The position numbers and the translations under genes are program-made. Shown here one piece after another: positions 32,978 through 41,290 of a DNA stretch of 64,000 bases. Positions within the stretch are counted from its first letter, which is position 1. Each line of letters begins with the position of its first letter. Source of the DNA: Sphaerisporangium sp040685555 (GTDB lineage: Bacteria > Actinomycetota > Actinomycetes > Streptosporangiales > Streptosporangiaceae); NCBI RefSeq assembly GCF_040685555.1, contig NZ_JBFBIK010000004.1:62001-126000 (forward strand), in the 5' to 3' direction. The notes beneath the pieces are model-generated. The model was not told the DNA's origin and did not search any database. It saw only the letters and a list, made by a program, of their open reading frames with translations.

Positions 32978-33979
32978 TCATACGCGAGGCGGACTTCGCC
33001 GGGCCGAATTCGCGAGCCGGCTGGCGAGCGCCATGACGAGGTCGCGGAGCTCATCCGGTCGCTCGATGACGAACGGCCGGTCCAGCGACGCGAGCACGGC
33101 AGGCAACCAGTCGAGCCGTTCCGCCCGCAGCTCGACGCGGGACCAGCGCTTGGTCTCCGAATCTAGGCTGCTCGCGGACGGCAACTCTTCCACGATCGCG
33201 ACGCTGGCGGGAAGTCGGGCGCGGATCTGCTCGGCCGTCCCCTGGACCCGCAGAGTCACCTCATGCCGGTACGGAGCCGTGGCGAGCCCTGACAGGACGC
33301 GCTCCGCCGGATCGAGTCCGGCAGGCGGCTCGAACGAGCCGGGCAGCGTCCTCGCACCGGCGATGCGATCCAGCCGGAACGTCCGGTCCTCGCCGATCAC
33401 GGGATCCGCACCCGTCACGTACCACCTGCCCGAGTGGGCGACGAGCCCGTACGGGTGCAGCGTGCGTTCGCTGCGCCGACCGTCGGCGGCGGTGTACCGG
33501 ATCGAGATCGGCCGGTGATGGCGCACCGCGTCGGCGATCGAGAGCAGGACCGCGGTCTCCGGGGCGGCTGACTCGCCGGGCGGAGCCGTGAAGGCGAGGG
33601 AGTCGAGCACGGCGTCGAGCCTGCGGCCGAGCCGCTCGGGCAGCACCCGCCGGACCTTGGCCGCCGCCGTCTCGCTCGCTGTGCCCGTGGTCGTCATCAA
33701 GCCGGCTCGCTGACCCGCGACCAGGCCGAGCAGCACGGCGAGCGCTTCGTCGTCGCTCAGCATGAGCGGAGGCATGCGGTAACCGGAGGCGAGCCGGTAG
33801 CCGCCGTAGCGGCCGCGCACCGACTCGACGGGCACGTCGAGGTCGATGAGGTGGTCGACGTACCGCCGCACCGTGCGCTTGTCGACGTCGAGCCGATCGG
33901 CGAGTTCGGCCACGGTCCGGATGCCGCCCGACTGCAGGAGCTCCAGCAGGGTGAGCACGCGAGCAATGGGTCGAGACAT
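32978..33979 (-). CDS. YafY-type HTH/WYL-domain regulator
   Basis: A 333-residue regulator. The N-terminal winged helix (about 1-60, ELADRLDVDKRTVRRYVDHL) is followed by a central WYL domain (about 145-220, ISIRYTAADGRRSERTLHP then YGLVAHSGRWYVTG) and a C-terminal WCX-like part. It is transcribed divergently from a VOC-family gene, a very common pair in actinomycetes. It probably controls that gene through the inverted repeat at 33988-34002. WYL domains sense small ligands or nucleic acids; the ligand is unknown. Confidence 0.88.
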   Translation of the reverse strand: MSRPIARVLTLLELLQSGGIRTVAELADRLDVDKRTVRRYVDHLIDLDVPVESVRGRYGGYRLASGYRMPPLMLSDDEALAVLLGLVAGQRAGLMTTTGTASETAAAKVRRVLPERLGRRLDAVLDSLAFTAPPGESAAPETAVLLSIADAVRHHRPISIRYTAADGRRSERTLHPYGLVAHSGRWYVTGADPVIGEDRTFRLDRIAGARTLPGSFEPPAGLDPAERVLSGLATAPYRHEVTLRVQGTAEQIRARLPASVAIVEELPSASSLDSETKRWSRVELRAERLDWLPAVLASLDRPFVIERPDELRDLVMALASRLANSARRSPPRV

Positions 33980-33987
33980 GCCCAGAA

Positions 33988-34002
33988 GTATCCCGCAGAT
34001 AC
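33988..34002. promoter_or_regulatory. Inverted repeat between WYL regulator and VOC gene
   Basis: GTATC-ccgca-GATAC, with a further GTATC at about 34020-34024, lies in the 91-base divergent gap. It is the likely operator of the WYL regulator. Confidence 0.45.
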
Positions 34003-34070
34003 CGGGCAGGTTCTGTCCAGTATCCGTCGTAGCGTGCGATCACAAGCACCGACCGACCAGGAGAGAACCC

Positions 34071-34469
34071 ATGGACTTCGTCTCGATCCGCATCATCACG
34101 GGCGACGTCGCCCGCCTCGTCGACTTTTACGAGCGCGCCACCGGAGTGCGGGCGAGCTGGTCCAACGAGGACTTCGCTGAGCTCAGGACCACCTCGGCCA
34201 CCCTCGCGATCGCCAGCACCCGTACCGTCCCTCTGTTCGCGCCTGGCTCCGCCCGCCCGGCCGACAACCGCAGCGTCATCCTCGAGTTCCTTGTCGACGA
34301 CGTGGACAGCGTGCACCAGAACCTGACCGGCTTCGTGGAGGACTTCGTCAATGAGCCCACCACGATGCCCTGGGGCAACCGCTCGCTCCTGTTCCGCGAC
34401 CCCGACGGCAACCTCGTCAACGTCTTCACACCCGTCACCCCAGCCGCCATCGAGAAGTTCGCTCGCTGA
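34071..34469 (+). CDS. VOC-superfamily (glyoxalase/bleomycin resistance-like) protein
   Basis: A 132-residue single VOC unit: VSIRIITGDVARLVDFYERA at the start, VILEFLVDDVDSVHQNL in the middle and PWGNRSLLFRDPDGNLVNVF at the end. The expected metal Glu/His positions are only partly present. The ATG at 34071 has GGAGAG upstream. It is probably an enzyme or binding protein for a small hydrophobic or electrophilic compound, controlled by the divergent WYL regulator. Confidence 0.82.
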   Translation: MDFVSIRIITGDVARLVDFYERATGVRASWSNEDFAELRTTSATLAIASTRTVPLFAPGSARPADNRSVILEFLVDDVDSVHQNLTGFVEDFVNEPTTMPWGNRSLLFRDPDGNLVNVFTPVTPAAIEKFAR

Positions 34470-34875
34470 CGACAGCGCAGCCGCCAGGCAGGCGCCTGCG
34501 GCCGAAAGTCTCGGGATCGATCCCAGCGATCCCAGGGCTCCCGCCGAACGCGGCGGCACGCGAGCAGCGGCAGGATCACACCCGACCTGCCGCACCCGCT
34601 CGTTCCCTGCCGCGCTCCCCCGCTCATGCCCTGCGGCAGGCAGTGGCGCCCAGAGGCGGTTGCGCAGAAGAGGCACCTCCGGGACGAGCAACAGAACTTG
34701 CGCGACGCCCTGTCATGCCGCTGAGCGAGCGCCCGGTCTCCGGATTGCCGTGCGTGGTGTTCGCCCCACGGTTACAGCGCGGACGGGAGATTGTCGGCGC
34801 CAACCGATAACTTCGTCGATCCTGGGGAGTCAGCACGATAGAGCGACGAGTTAGGTCCGACGGAGAGGAACCGTT
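34470..34875. other. 406-bp intergenic region
   Basis: No coding potential was found in either strand; the long antisense frame is a shadow. Degenerate pieces of the local repeat (CGCTCATGCC near 34622 and TCATGCCGCTGAGCG near 34713) occur. Confidence 0.4.
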
Positions 34876-35475
34876 ATGCCCGTGATCGACCTGGAGTCCG
34901 CGGCCCGCGAGGTGGTGCGCCTGTTGGATGGCGTGACCGAGGACCGACTGGACGATCCAACGCCATGCACTGACACCCCGGTCGCCGCACTGCTCGACCA
35001 CTTCATGGGACTGTCGCTGGCGTTTACCTGGGCGGCCCGCAAGACCACCCCACCCGAAGACGGACCAGGGCCGGGAGCGGTGAGTGCCGAGCATCTCGAT
35101 CCGCAGTGGCGCACGCTGCTTCCGCGGCGGCTCGGTGAGTTGGTGGAGGCCTGGCGCGACCCGATCGCCTGGGAGGGGATGACCGAGGCCGGCGGCGTGA
35201 CGATGCCCGCCGAACAGATGGCCATAGTCGCGCTGGACGAACTGGTCCTGCACGGTTGGGACCTGGCCCGCGCGACCGGCCAGCCGTTCGCGTGCAACCC
35301 GGCCGACACGGCGGCTGTCCTTGCGTTCACCAGCACGTCGGCGCGACCGGAGCAAGCAGCCGGCCGGGAAGGGCTCTTCGGGCCGGTGGTCGAGGTCCCC
35401 GAGGACGCGTCAGCGTTCGACCGCGCACTCGGCTTCGCAGGTCGCGACCCCGCGTGGACGCCCAAATTGGCGTGA
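34876..35475 (+). CDS. TIGR03086-like DinB/maleylpyruvate-isomerase fold protein
   Basis: A 199-residue four-helix-bundle protein with candidate metal ligands in ALLDHFMGL and ALDELVLHGWDLARATGQP, the pattern of TIGR03086 metal-binding proteins in actinomycetes. Members of the fold include mycothiol-dependent enzymes, so a thiol-linked role is possible but unproven. GGAGAGGAA precedes the ATG. It is flanked on both sides by repeat-bearing intergenic DNA. Confidence 0.78.
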   Translation: MPVIDLESAAREVVRLLDGVTEDRLDDPTPCTDTPVAALLDHFMGLSLAFTWAARKTTPPEDGPGPGAVSAEHLDPQWRTLLPRRLGELVEAWRDPIAWEGMTEAGGVTMPAEQMAIVALDELVLHGWDLARATGQPFACNPADTAAVLAFTSTSARPEQAAGREGLFGPVVEVPEDASAFDRALGFAGRDPAWTPKLA

Positions 35476-35614
35476 CCATCGACGGTGGGCCGGAAAAGTT
35501 CACCGTCCCGCGCAACCGCGAGGATCCGCTCATGCCGCCGATCGAGCGTGCTGATAGAAGTTGCCCTGTCACTCCGTGTACGCGCGCCTTGAGTGCAGCT
35601 CGGGGTTTCCGAAG

Positions 35615-35638
35615 GTCCGGTCGTGCCGATGAGCGGAC
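35615..35638. repeat. Hairpin repeat, degenerate copy 3
   Basis: The core GTGCCGATGAGCGGAC shares the loop and right arm with copies 1 and 2. The left arm is altered, but an outer GTCCG/CGGAC pair keeps a stem. Confidence 0.5.
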
Positions 35639-35715
35639 GTCGGCCATTGATCGACCAAATCGTCGTCTCAGCGGGCAGGACTTGGCTCGCGTCTGACGGT
35701 GAGGTCGACATGGCG

Positions 35716-36321
35716 TCAGAGTTGCAGGCCGACCAGTTTGGTCAGGAAGCGGTCGAGTTGGTCGGCCAGGGGCGGCCAGGGCAGGTCGGGTTCGTTGATG
35801 CGCTGAGCCAGCATGCCGTTGACCGCGGTGCGCAGGTCGATCGTCACAGTGAGCGCGTCGTCGTGGGGGGCGGCGCCGGCGTCCATGCAGCGTTGCACCG
35901 CGGTGCGGGTGCGGTCGACCATGACCTCCTTGAACGGCATGCCGAGGCGGCGGTGGACGGCGCTTTCGTGCAGCACCTTGTAGAGGCCAGGGTGGGTCTG
36001 AGCCCATTCGGCCTGGGCCATGATGCGGGCCCGCAGTTGTGCGGCGGGGTGGTGGTCGTGGGCGGCCTCAGCGGCGTCGCCGGCGGCGATGAGTTCTTCG
36101 TGGCAGCGGTGGGCGGCGGCGAGCACGAGTGCATCGCGGTCGGGAAAATAGAGGTAGACCGAGGTCGCGGCGACGGCGACGGCGCGGGCGACGGCGCGGA
36201 GCGACAGCGCCTGATCGTCGCCGAGTTTGTCGAGCATGCGTACGCCAGCCGTCAAGATCTCCTCGCGGAGCAGGTCGCCCTGCCCTCGGGTGTTCTGCTT
36301 GCGCCGGCCCTTGGAGTCCAT
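35716..36321 (-). CDS. TetR-family regulator
   Basis: A 201-residue TetR protein. The HTH (about 32-55) reads SLRAVARAVAVAATSVYLYF. The C-terminal domain (QAEWAQTHPGLYKVLHESAV) is of the TetR_C_13 type. It is divergent from the GlcG/HbpS-like gene at 36432 with paired repeats in the gap. It is likely a local repressor of that gene and of itself; the ligand is unknown. Confidence 0.85.
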   Translation of the reverse strand: MDSKGRRKQNTRGQGDLLREEILTAGVRMLDKLGDDQALSLRAVARAVAVAATSVYLYFPDRDALVLAAAHRCHEELIAAGDAAEAAHDHHPAAQLRARIMAQAEWAQTHPGLYKVLHESAVHRRLGMPFKEVMVDRTRTAVQRCMDAGAAPHDDALTVTIDLRTAVNGMLAQRINEPDLPWPPLADQLDRFLTKLVGLQL

Positions 36322-36332
36322 CTCAGCAAGAG

Positions 36333-36363
36333 TAGCTGTACACCTATTGCGCTACAGCTGTAC
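36333..36363. promoter_or_regulatory. Repeated operator between TetR and GlcG-like genes
   Basis: AGCTGTAC occurs at 36334-36341 and 36356-36363, 22 bases apart, and GTAGC (36333-36337) is mirrored by GCTAC (36351-36355). This fits a TetR operator in a divergent promoter. Confidence 0.5.
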
Positions 36364-36431
36364 TTCAATCATGCTCGGGGCGTGGCCGATGCCGGCCAGC
36401 GCAGCTACCCGTCCAACTCAAGGGGATCGCC

Positions 36432-36839
36432 ATGCCGCTAACACTTCACGAGGCTCAGGCAGTCATCACCGGCGCACACGAACGCGCCGCCGAGATAGCC
36501 GCGCCGGTGACGGTCGCGGTCGTCGACGAGGGCGGACACCTGCAGGCCCTCGGCCGCATGAACGGCGCACCACCGCTGTCAGCCCAGATCGCCGAGGCCA
36601 AAGCGGCCAGCGTTGCCCTCTTCCGCCGCGACGGCGCCGCACTGCGCAAGATGCAGGAGAACTCGCCTGCCTTCTTTGCCCAGCTGGACCGGGCCGTGCG
36701 GGTACCCATCCTGGTTGGCGCCGGTGCGGCGCTCATCGTGCGGGGAGACACCGTCCTCGGCGCACTGGCGGTGAGCGGCGGGGTGCCCGGACAAGACGAC
36801 GAATGCGCTGAGGCTGCGCTTGCTGTCCTCGCTCCCTAG
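36432..36839 (+). CDS. GlcG/HbpS-like heme-binding family protein
   Basis: A 135-residue protein of PF03928. It shows the alternating alpha/beta pattern with VTVAVVDEGGHLQALGRMNG and the closing GALAVSGGVPGQDDECAEAA. Related HbpS proteins bind heme and sense redox stress; GlcG relatives have no settled function. There is no signal peptide here, so it is cytosolic. It is likely controlled by the divergent TetR gene. Confidence 0.82.
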   Translation: MPLTLHEAQAVITGAHERAAEIAAPVTVAVVDEGGHLQALGRMNGAPPLSAQIAEAKAASVALFRRDGAALRKMQENSPAFFAQLDRAVRVPILVGAGAALIVRGDTVLGALAVSGGVPGQDDECAEAALAVLAP

Positions 36840-36907
36840 CCGCGATCTGGCTGGCCGACCGCAGACATCCCGTCCGGCCGGCTCCTGACGCTCGTCGGTC
36901 ACGCACT

Positions 36908-36957
36908 CTTCTGCCGCTGGTCGCGCGGTCATGCCAGGAGGTGTTCCGCTGGCGGGC
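36908..36957. repeat. 50-bp direct repeat, right copy
   Basis: Perfect copy of 32678-32727 in the same orientation, between the GlcG-like gene and the DUF427 gene. Confidence 0.85.
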
Positions 36958-36986
36958 CGCGGGGAGACGTTTGATTAGATCGTTCT

Positions 36987-37355
36987 ATGAAGACACGAGG
37001 ACATGACATCGAGGTCACGCCTGTATCGGAGCAGGTCGTGGTGCGGGTCAAGGACGTGGTCGTCGCGACCTCCTCCCGGCCGGTCCTGCTCACCGAGACG
37101 GGCTGTCCACCGCGGTACTATCTGCCGCCGACGGACGTGAAGATGGACCTGCTCAGATCATCGACAACCACGTCGCACTGCCCGTTCAAGGGCGACGCCG
37201 TCTACTGGTCGGTTCAGACCGGTGACGGTGTGGCCGAGGACGTCGTCTGGTCCTACCCGGAGCCGTTCCCGAGGGTTGAGGAGATCGCCGGACTGCTCGC
37301 CTTCTGGGCCGAGAAGCCAGGCGTCACCCTTGAGGTGAACGGGCAGGCTGCGTAA
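36987..37355 (+). CDS. DUF427 domain protein
   Basis: A 122-residue PF04248 protein. SSRPVLLTETGCPPRYYLPP and TSHCPFKGDAVYWSV, followed by VVWSYPEPFP, are the hallmark segments of this small beta-barrel family. Its biochemical role is unknown. The start ATG at 36987 is 29 bases after the right copy of the 50-bp repeat. Confidence 0.85.
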   Translation: MKTRGHDIEVTPVSEQVVVRVKDVVVATSSRPVLLTETGCPPRYYLPPTDVKMDLLRSSTTTSHCPFKGDAVYWSVQTGDGVAEDVVWSYPEPFPRVEEIAGLLAFWAEKPGVTLEVNGQAA

Positions 37356-37546
37356 GCGTCGCGGGTTGCGATCGCCGCCACACGCAACAGACTGTCCACC
37401 ATGATGGCGCTGAACATCCGCTTCTGCCGCCGAGCGTGCGCCGACTGAGCCATGAAATGCAGCCGCGACTTACGGGTGAACGATGACGCCCCGGAAGCGG
37501 CCGGGAGGGGGGTTGCGCGGCCGGCACGGGCTTCCGGGGCGTCGGT

Positions 37547-37954
37547 TTAACGGGGAACGGCGATTTCGAACCACACGGTGCGTCCCGCCTGGTCCTCGCG
37601 GACTCCCCATGCTGAAGCGATCTGTTCGACCAACCACAGCCCACGTCCGCTGTCGCCGTCGATGGTCGGTTCCTGGACGCGAGGAACGTGATGAGGTGCA
37701 CCTTCGTCGATCACGTCCACGTGCAGCGCGTCACCGTTGTCCGTCACGGTCAGCGTCACGAGTCCCAGCGGCTTGCTGCCGGAAGCGGAGTGGCGTACGG
37801 CGTTGGTGACCAGCTCGCTGACCAGCAACTCCGCATCATCCGCGTCGCGCCATCCCTCCGCCCCGAGCAGTTCCCGTACGAAGGCCCGTGCCACCGAGAC
37901 CGAGATCACCCTGCCCGGAAGCTGGACGGTTCCGAGGAGGCCGGCGGTTCTCAT
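37547..37954 (-). CDS. HATPase_c_2 anti-sigma-factor-like ATP-binding protein
   Basis: A 135-residue GHKL-fold protein of the RsbW/SpoIIAB-like type. N-box LLVSELVTNAVRHS; G1-like VIDEGAPHHVP; G2 DGDSGRGLWLVEQIA. Such stand-alone domains are abundant in actinomycetes, where they phosphorylate anti-anti-sigma partners or bind sigma factors. The ATG at 37954 overlaps the stop of the upstream 87-residue gene (ATGA). The longer frame to 38041 lacks support. Confidence 0.85.
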   Translation of the reverse strand: MRTAGLLGTVQLPGRVISVSVARAFVRELLGAEGWRDADDAELLVSELVTNAVRHSASGSKPLGLVTLTVTDNGDALHVDVIDEGAPHHVPRVQEPTIDGDSGRGLWLVEQIASAWGVREDQAGRTVWFEIAVPR

Positions 37955-38214
37955 CGCGCCACCTCCCAGATGCGGTCCGCCGCGTCGTCCGCCAGCGCCC
38001 GCACTCGCTGCTTCCGGCCTCGCCCCCATGTGAAGAACCACCTTCCGCCCTTCGCCACCGCCATGACCCTCAGCGGACCGGGCACACGTGAGACCAGCAA
38101 CGTCGGCTCCTGCCTGCGCGGTAAGTCGACGGCCGCACTGAGACCGCGCTTATGCAGGTCCCATGCCAGCCGTACGAGATGGATGAACTGCTGCTCCGTG
38201 CTGCTTACGCTCAC
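37951..38214 (-). CDS. Small uncharacterised protein coupled to the anti-sigma-like ATPase
   Basis: An 87-residue protein, not recognised beyond being a common partner of such ATPases. The start GTG at 38214 has AGGAGG seven bases upstream, a much better site than the open frame to 38298. The sequence is basic and contains GGRWFFTWGRGRKQRVRALA near the end, perhaps for nucleic-acid or protein binding. It is coupled to the ATPase and divergent from the XRE gene. Confidence 0.7.
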   Translation of the reverse strand: MSVSSTEQQFIHLVRLAWDLHKRGLSAAVDLPRRQEPTLLVSRVPGPLRVMAVAKGGRWFFTWGRGRKQRVRALADDAADRIWEVAR

Positions 38215-38459
38215 GAGCCGACCTCCTGACGTGAAGCTCGTTCGCTCGGTTGTGGCAATCGCTACGTCCCCCACATCGGCAACCACAGGACATACCACCC
38301 CTTAGCGCATATCTCACGATAAGTAAGCGAGCGATTGCCCTCCGTGGAGATCTGGCCATAATGAACATGCTCAATGCAGCCTGTCAATGCACTGTGCAAT
38401 TTTCGTTCAATCCATGCGGCTGTGACTCAGGAAAAGGGTTCCTCCGGCACACTGGCGCC

Positions 38460-39317
38460 ATGTCAACGCCGTACAGTCCGACCGTGCGACTCCGGCGGCT
38501 CGCGCGCGAACTCCGCAAGATGAGAGAGATCAGCGGATTGAGCCCTGAAGCCGCCGCCGCGCGACTCGGATGGAGCCGCAGCAAGGTCAGTCGCATCGAA
38601 ACAGGGCGTACTCGCGCGAGCCCGGCCGACGTGGCCGCAGTCTGTGACCTGTACGGCACCGGCTCCTCAGTACGCGCGGGATTGATACAACTCGCGAAGG
38701 AGGTACGCCATCGGGGTTGGTGGACCGCATACGCCGATGTGTTCACAGGCTCTTACATCGGTCTAGAGGACGAGGCCAGGCGCATCCACCAATGGGAAGT
38801 GCAGTTGGTTCCGGGGCTTCTGCAAACCGAGGATTACGCCCGCACGGTCATCAAGGCTGGCCGTCCCGACGTCAACGACCATGACGACATCCACAGGCGT
38901 GTCATGGCGCGCATGGCGCGGCGCACGCTACTCAGCCGCCAGAACGCCCCAGAACTCTGGGCGGTGCTCGACGAGGCTGTCGTACGGCGGCCTATCGGTA
39001 GCCCCGAAGTGATGCGGAACCAACTGGAAGCATTACTCGTCTTCGCACGGCGGCCGAATGTGACTATCCGCATCCTTCCATTCAGCACCGGAGCACACGC
39101 CGGCCTCGAAGGAGCATTCACGATTTTGTCCTTCGCGGAAGAAGCGGATCCCGACGTGGCCTACGTGGAAGGCACAGCGGGTGACGTATATGTCGAGAGC
39201 TCTCAGCACGTTGACCGCTATAAGGTGGCATTTGCACGCATCTGGGATGCGGCTCTCCCTCCGGAGGAGACAACGCGGCTCATCGCTGAGATCAAGGAAT
39301 GCCTGTCTGATGACTGA
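38460..39317 (+). CDS. XRE-family regulator with DUF5753 domain
   Basis: A 285-residue protein. The HTH_31 domain (about 8-65, LSPEAAAARLGWSRSKVSRI) is followed by DUF5753 (about 105-280, YIGLEDEARRIHQWEVQLVP, GLLQTEDYARTVI and ADPDVAYVEG). ATG at 38460. With the DUF397 gene that overlaps its end it forms the paired module common in Streptomyces and Streptosporangiales (BldB/WhiJ-like systems), thought to tune development or antibiotic production. Confidence 0.9.
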   Translation: MSTPYSPTVRLRRLARELRKMREISGLSPEAAAARLGWSRSKVSRIETGRTRASPADVAAVCDLYGTGSSVRAGLIQLAKEVRHRGWWTAYADVFTGSYIGLEDEARRIHQWEVQLVPGLLQTEDYARTVIKAGRPDVNDHDDIHRRVMARMARRTLLSRQNAPELWAVLDEAVVRRPIGSPEVMRNQLEALLVFARRPNVTIRILPFSTGAHAGLEGAFTILSFAEEADPDVAYVEGTAGDVYVESSQHVDRYKVAFARIWDAALPPEETTRLIAEIKECLSDD

Positions 39318-39507
39318 TCTGGCCAACGCGGAGTGGCGCAAGAGCAGCCTGAGCGGTAGCGGGAACAACTGTGTCGAGGTGACCCTGAACCTTCCCGGCG
39401 TCGTGGCGGTTCGCGACAGCAAGGATGCGCAAGGCGCCCCGCTGATCTTCACCCCGGCCGAGTGGCGAACCTTCGTCAGCGGCGTCAAGCGCGGCGACTT
39501 CGAGTAG
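39310..39507 (+). CDS. DUF397 small protein
   Basis: A 65-residue DUF397 protein: AEWRKSSLSGSGNNCVEVTL, VAVRDSKDAQGAPLIF and FTPAEWRTFVSGVKRGDF are the three conserved blocks. It overlaps the XRE gene by eight bases. In WhiJ-like systems the DUF397 partner antagonises the XRE protein, in a manner like a toxin-antitoxin or sigma/anti-sigma couple. Confidence 0.9.
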   Translation: MTDLANAEWRKSSLSGSGNNCVEVTLNLPGVVAVRDSKDAQGAPLIFTPAEWRTFVSGVKRGDFE

Positions 39508-39838
39508 GCACCGTCCCCCGAAGAATTGAACGTTCAGGTGATCTGAGGGGCCGAAGGGGTCGGCACAGTCCTGCGCCCACAGCCCAAGCCGGACGTGAGG
39601 ACTGTTGGCAACGCTGCCGACCGATACGCCATCCCCGTGACCGACCCCGGCACCTGCGGCTGCTCCCCCGCCGCCAGCCGCACCTGATCGCCTGACGAGG
39701 CCGGCTGAGCTTTTTCAGGGTACTTGCTGATTTTTCGTTATCCAGGGTTCGCGGGTCGGTCTCCTTTACAGGAGCGAATGCGTCCGTCTGGGCGCCGTCG
39801 ATCCGGTCCCCGATTCCCGACGAAGGATCTCATCGACC
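39508..39838. other. 331-bp region before the glucanase
   Basis: It holds a TGAACGTTCA palindrome at about 39528-39537, the orphan gene-end copy at 39595-39687, and the glucanase leader. I saw no fit to a known riboswitch. Confidence 0.4.
39595..39687 (+). pseudogene. Orphan copy of the C-terminus of the 30940-32025 protein
   Basis: The frame reads RYAIPVTDPGTCGCSPAASR then T and stop, matching the end of the prenyltransferase-fold protein with one substitution (Asp to Gly). The DNA match spans about 72 bases up to and including TGA and stops abruptly on both sides. A GTG at 39595 could start a 30-residue peptide, but no ribosome binding site is seen. It may be a gene remnant, a copied tail, or a real small peptide. 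Confidence 0.5.
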
Positions 39839-41176
39839 ATGAGTGAGACTGTTCCGCGTGGCACCGTACGAGGCCGTACATCCGGCGTCCGCCGCGTCGC
39901 GCTCGTAGGCGCCCTCGCGGCCGTCCTGGGCGCCTCCATGGTGAACGGCGCAGGCGCGGCCGAAGCCCCCCTCTCGCAGGGCCGGGCGGCCGCCGCCTCC
40001 TCGTCCGAGCGGGGTGACCTGTCGCCCTCGGCCGCGGTCGACGGCAGGAGCGACACTCGCTGGTCCAGCAAGTTCAGCGACCCGCAGTGGCTGCAGGTCG
40101 ACCTGGGCAGGACCACCGCGATCAAGAAGATCGTGCTGAACTGGGAGCGCGCGTACGCCACCGCGTTCCAGATCCAGACGTCCCCCGGCGGGGGCCAGTG
40201 GACGACGGTCCTGTCCACGAGCGCGGGCAAGGGCGGCCTGCAGACCCTCAACGTGTCGGCCACCGGCCGGTACGTGCGGCTCTACGCCACCAAGCGGTCC
40301 AGCCAGTACGGCGTCTCGCTGTGGGAGTTCCAGGTATTCGGCAGCGGCTCGGCGACCCCTGCACCCACCGCCACCCCCACCAAGCCCGCTCCGAGCGGTA
40401 GCCCCAGCGCCACTCCGACCAAGCCGGTCCCCGTGGAGACCTCCGCGAAGAAGGGCGTCGGCGTGTGGCAGGCGCCCGGCGTCAGCGCCGCGCTCGCCGG
40501 CTCCGGCGCGAGCTGGTACTACACGTGGTCGACCAACCACAACGGCGTCACCACGCCCAAGTCGGCGGAGTTCGTGCCGATGATCTGGGGAGCGGCCAGC
40601 GTCACCGACGCGAACCTCGCCCAGGCCAAGAGCGCCGGCCCGTACCTGCTCGGGTTCAACGAGCCGGACATGGCCGCGCAGTCCAACATGTCCGTGGACA
40701 AGGCGCTGTCGCTGTGGCCGAAGCTCATGGAGACCGGCAAGGTGCTCGGCAGCCCCGCCGTCGCCTACGGCGGGAACACCCCCGGCGGCTGGCTCGACAG
40801 GTTCATGTCGGGAGCGGCCTCCCGCGGCTACCGCGTCGACTTCATCACGCTGCACTGGTACGGCGGTGACTTCCGCACCGACGCCGCGGTCGGCCAGCTC
40901 AAGTCCTACCTGCAGGCCGTGTACGAGCGGTACCACAAGCCGATCTGGCTGACCGAGTACGCCCTGATCGACTTCTCGAAGGGCACCCGCTTCCCCAGCG
41001 ACACCCAGCAGGCGGACTTCGTCACCGCCTCCACCAAGATGCTCGGCTCTCTGTCGTACATCCAGCGCTACGCGTGGTTCGGCCTGCCGGCCTCGGACAC
41101 CGAGCCCAGCAGCGGCCTGTTCCACGGCAACGGGGTCGCCACCCCGGCGGGCCGCGCCTTCCAGGCCGCCGGCTGA
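39839..41176 (+). CDS. Secreted CBM32 - GH128-like endo-beta-1,3-glucanase
   Basis: A 445-residue secreted glycosidase. The signal peptide (about 1-41) ends in GAGAAEA. A discoidin/CBM32 domain (about 48-170, DGRSDTRWSSKFSDPQWLQV) binds galactose- or glucan-type sugars. A Pro/Thr linker (about 175-200) precedes the catalytic core (about 205-445). Catalytic carboxylates are expected in LLGFNEPDMA and IWLTEYALID, and the aromatic TLHWYGGDF lies between them, as in GH128 beta-1,3-glucanases. Likely targets are fungal walls or callose. A strong terminator follows at 41236. Confidence 0.82.
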   Translation: MSETVPRGTVRGRTSGVRRVALVGALAAVLGASMVNGAGAAEAPLSQGRAAAASSSERGDLSPSAAVDGRSDTRWSSKFSDPQWLQVDLGRTTAIKKIVLNWERAYATAFQIQTSPGGGQWTTVLSTSAGKGGLQTLNVSATGRYVRLYATKRSSQYGVSLWEFQVFGSGSATPAPTATPTKPAPSGSPSATPTKPVPVETSAKKGVGVWQAPGVSAALAGSGASWYYTWSTNHNGVTTPKSAEFVPMIWGAASVTDANLAQAKSAGPYLLGFNEPDMAAQSNMSVDKALSLWPKLMETGKVLGSPAVAYGGNTPGGWLDRFMSGAASRGYRVDFITLHWYGGDFRTDAAVGQLKSYLQAVYERYHKPIWLTEYALIDFSKGTRFPSDTQQADFVTASTKMLGSLSYIQRYAWFGLPASDTEPSSGLFHGNGVATPAGRAFQAAG

Positions 41177-41235
41177 CCCTCGAAGGACTTCTGGGGTAGC
41201 ACCCCCGCGACAAGCCCTGCTCCCAGAAGCACGGG

Positions 41236-41261
41236 AGGCCCCCGGCCGCCACCGGGGGCCT
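41236..41261. terminator. Bidirectional terminator
   Basis: AGGCCCCCGG pairs with CCGGGGGCCT around a six-base loop and is followed by TTTCGTC on the plus strand. It lies between the convergent glucanase and methyltransferase genes. Confidence 0.8.
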
Positions 41262-41290
41262 TTCGTCGTCAGAGCCCGGCCACGGCCGAT

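Noticed and set aside
32109..37440. Repeats of the 32-37 kb segment as a CRISPR array
   Set aside because: Copies are few, unevenly spaced by hundreds of bases, palindromic and separated by genes; no cas gene is present.
39688..39838. ydaO-like or other riboswitch in front of the secreted glucanase
   Set aside because: The conserved riboswitch elements could not be found in the leader.
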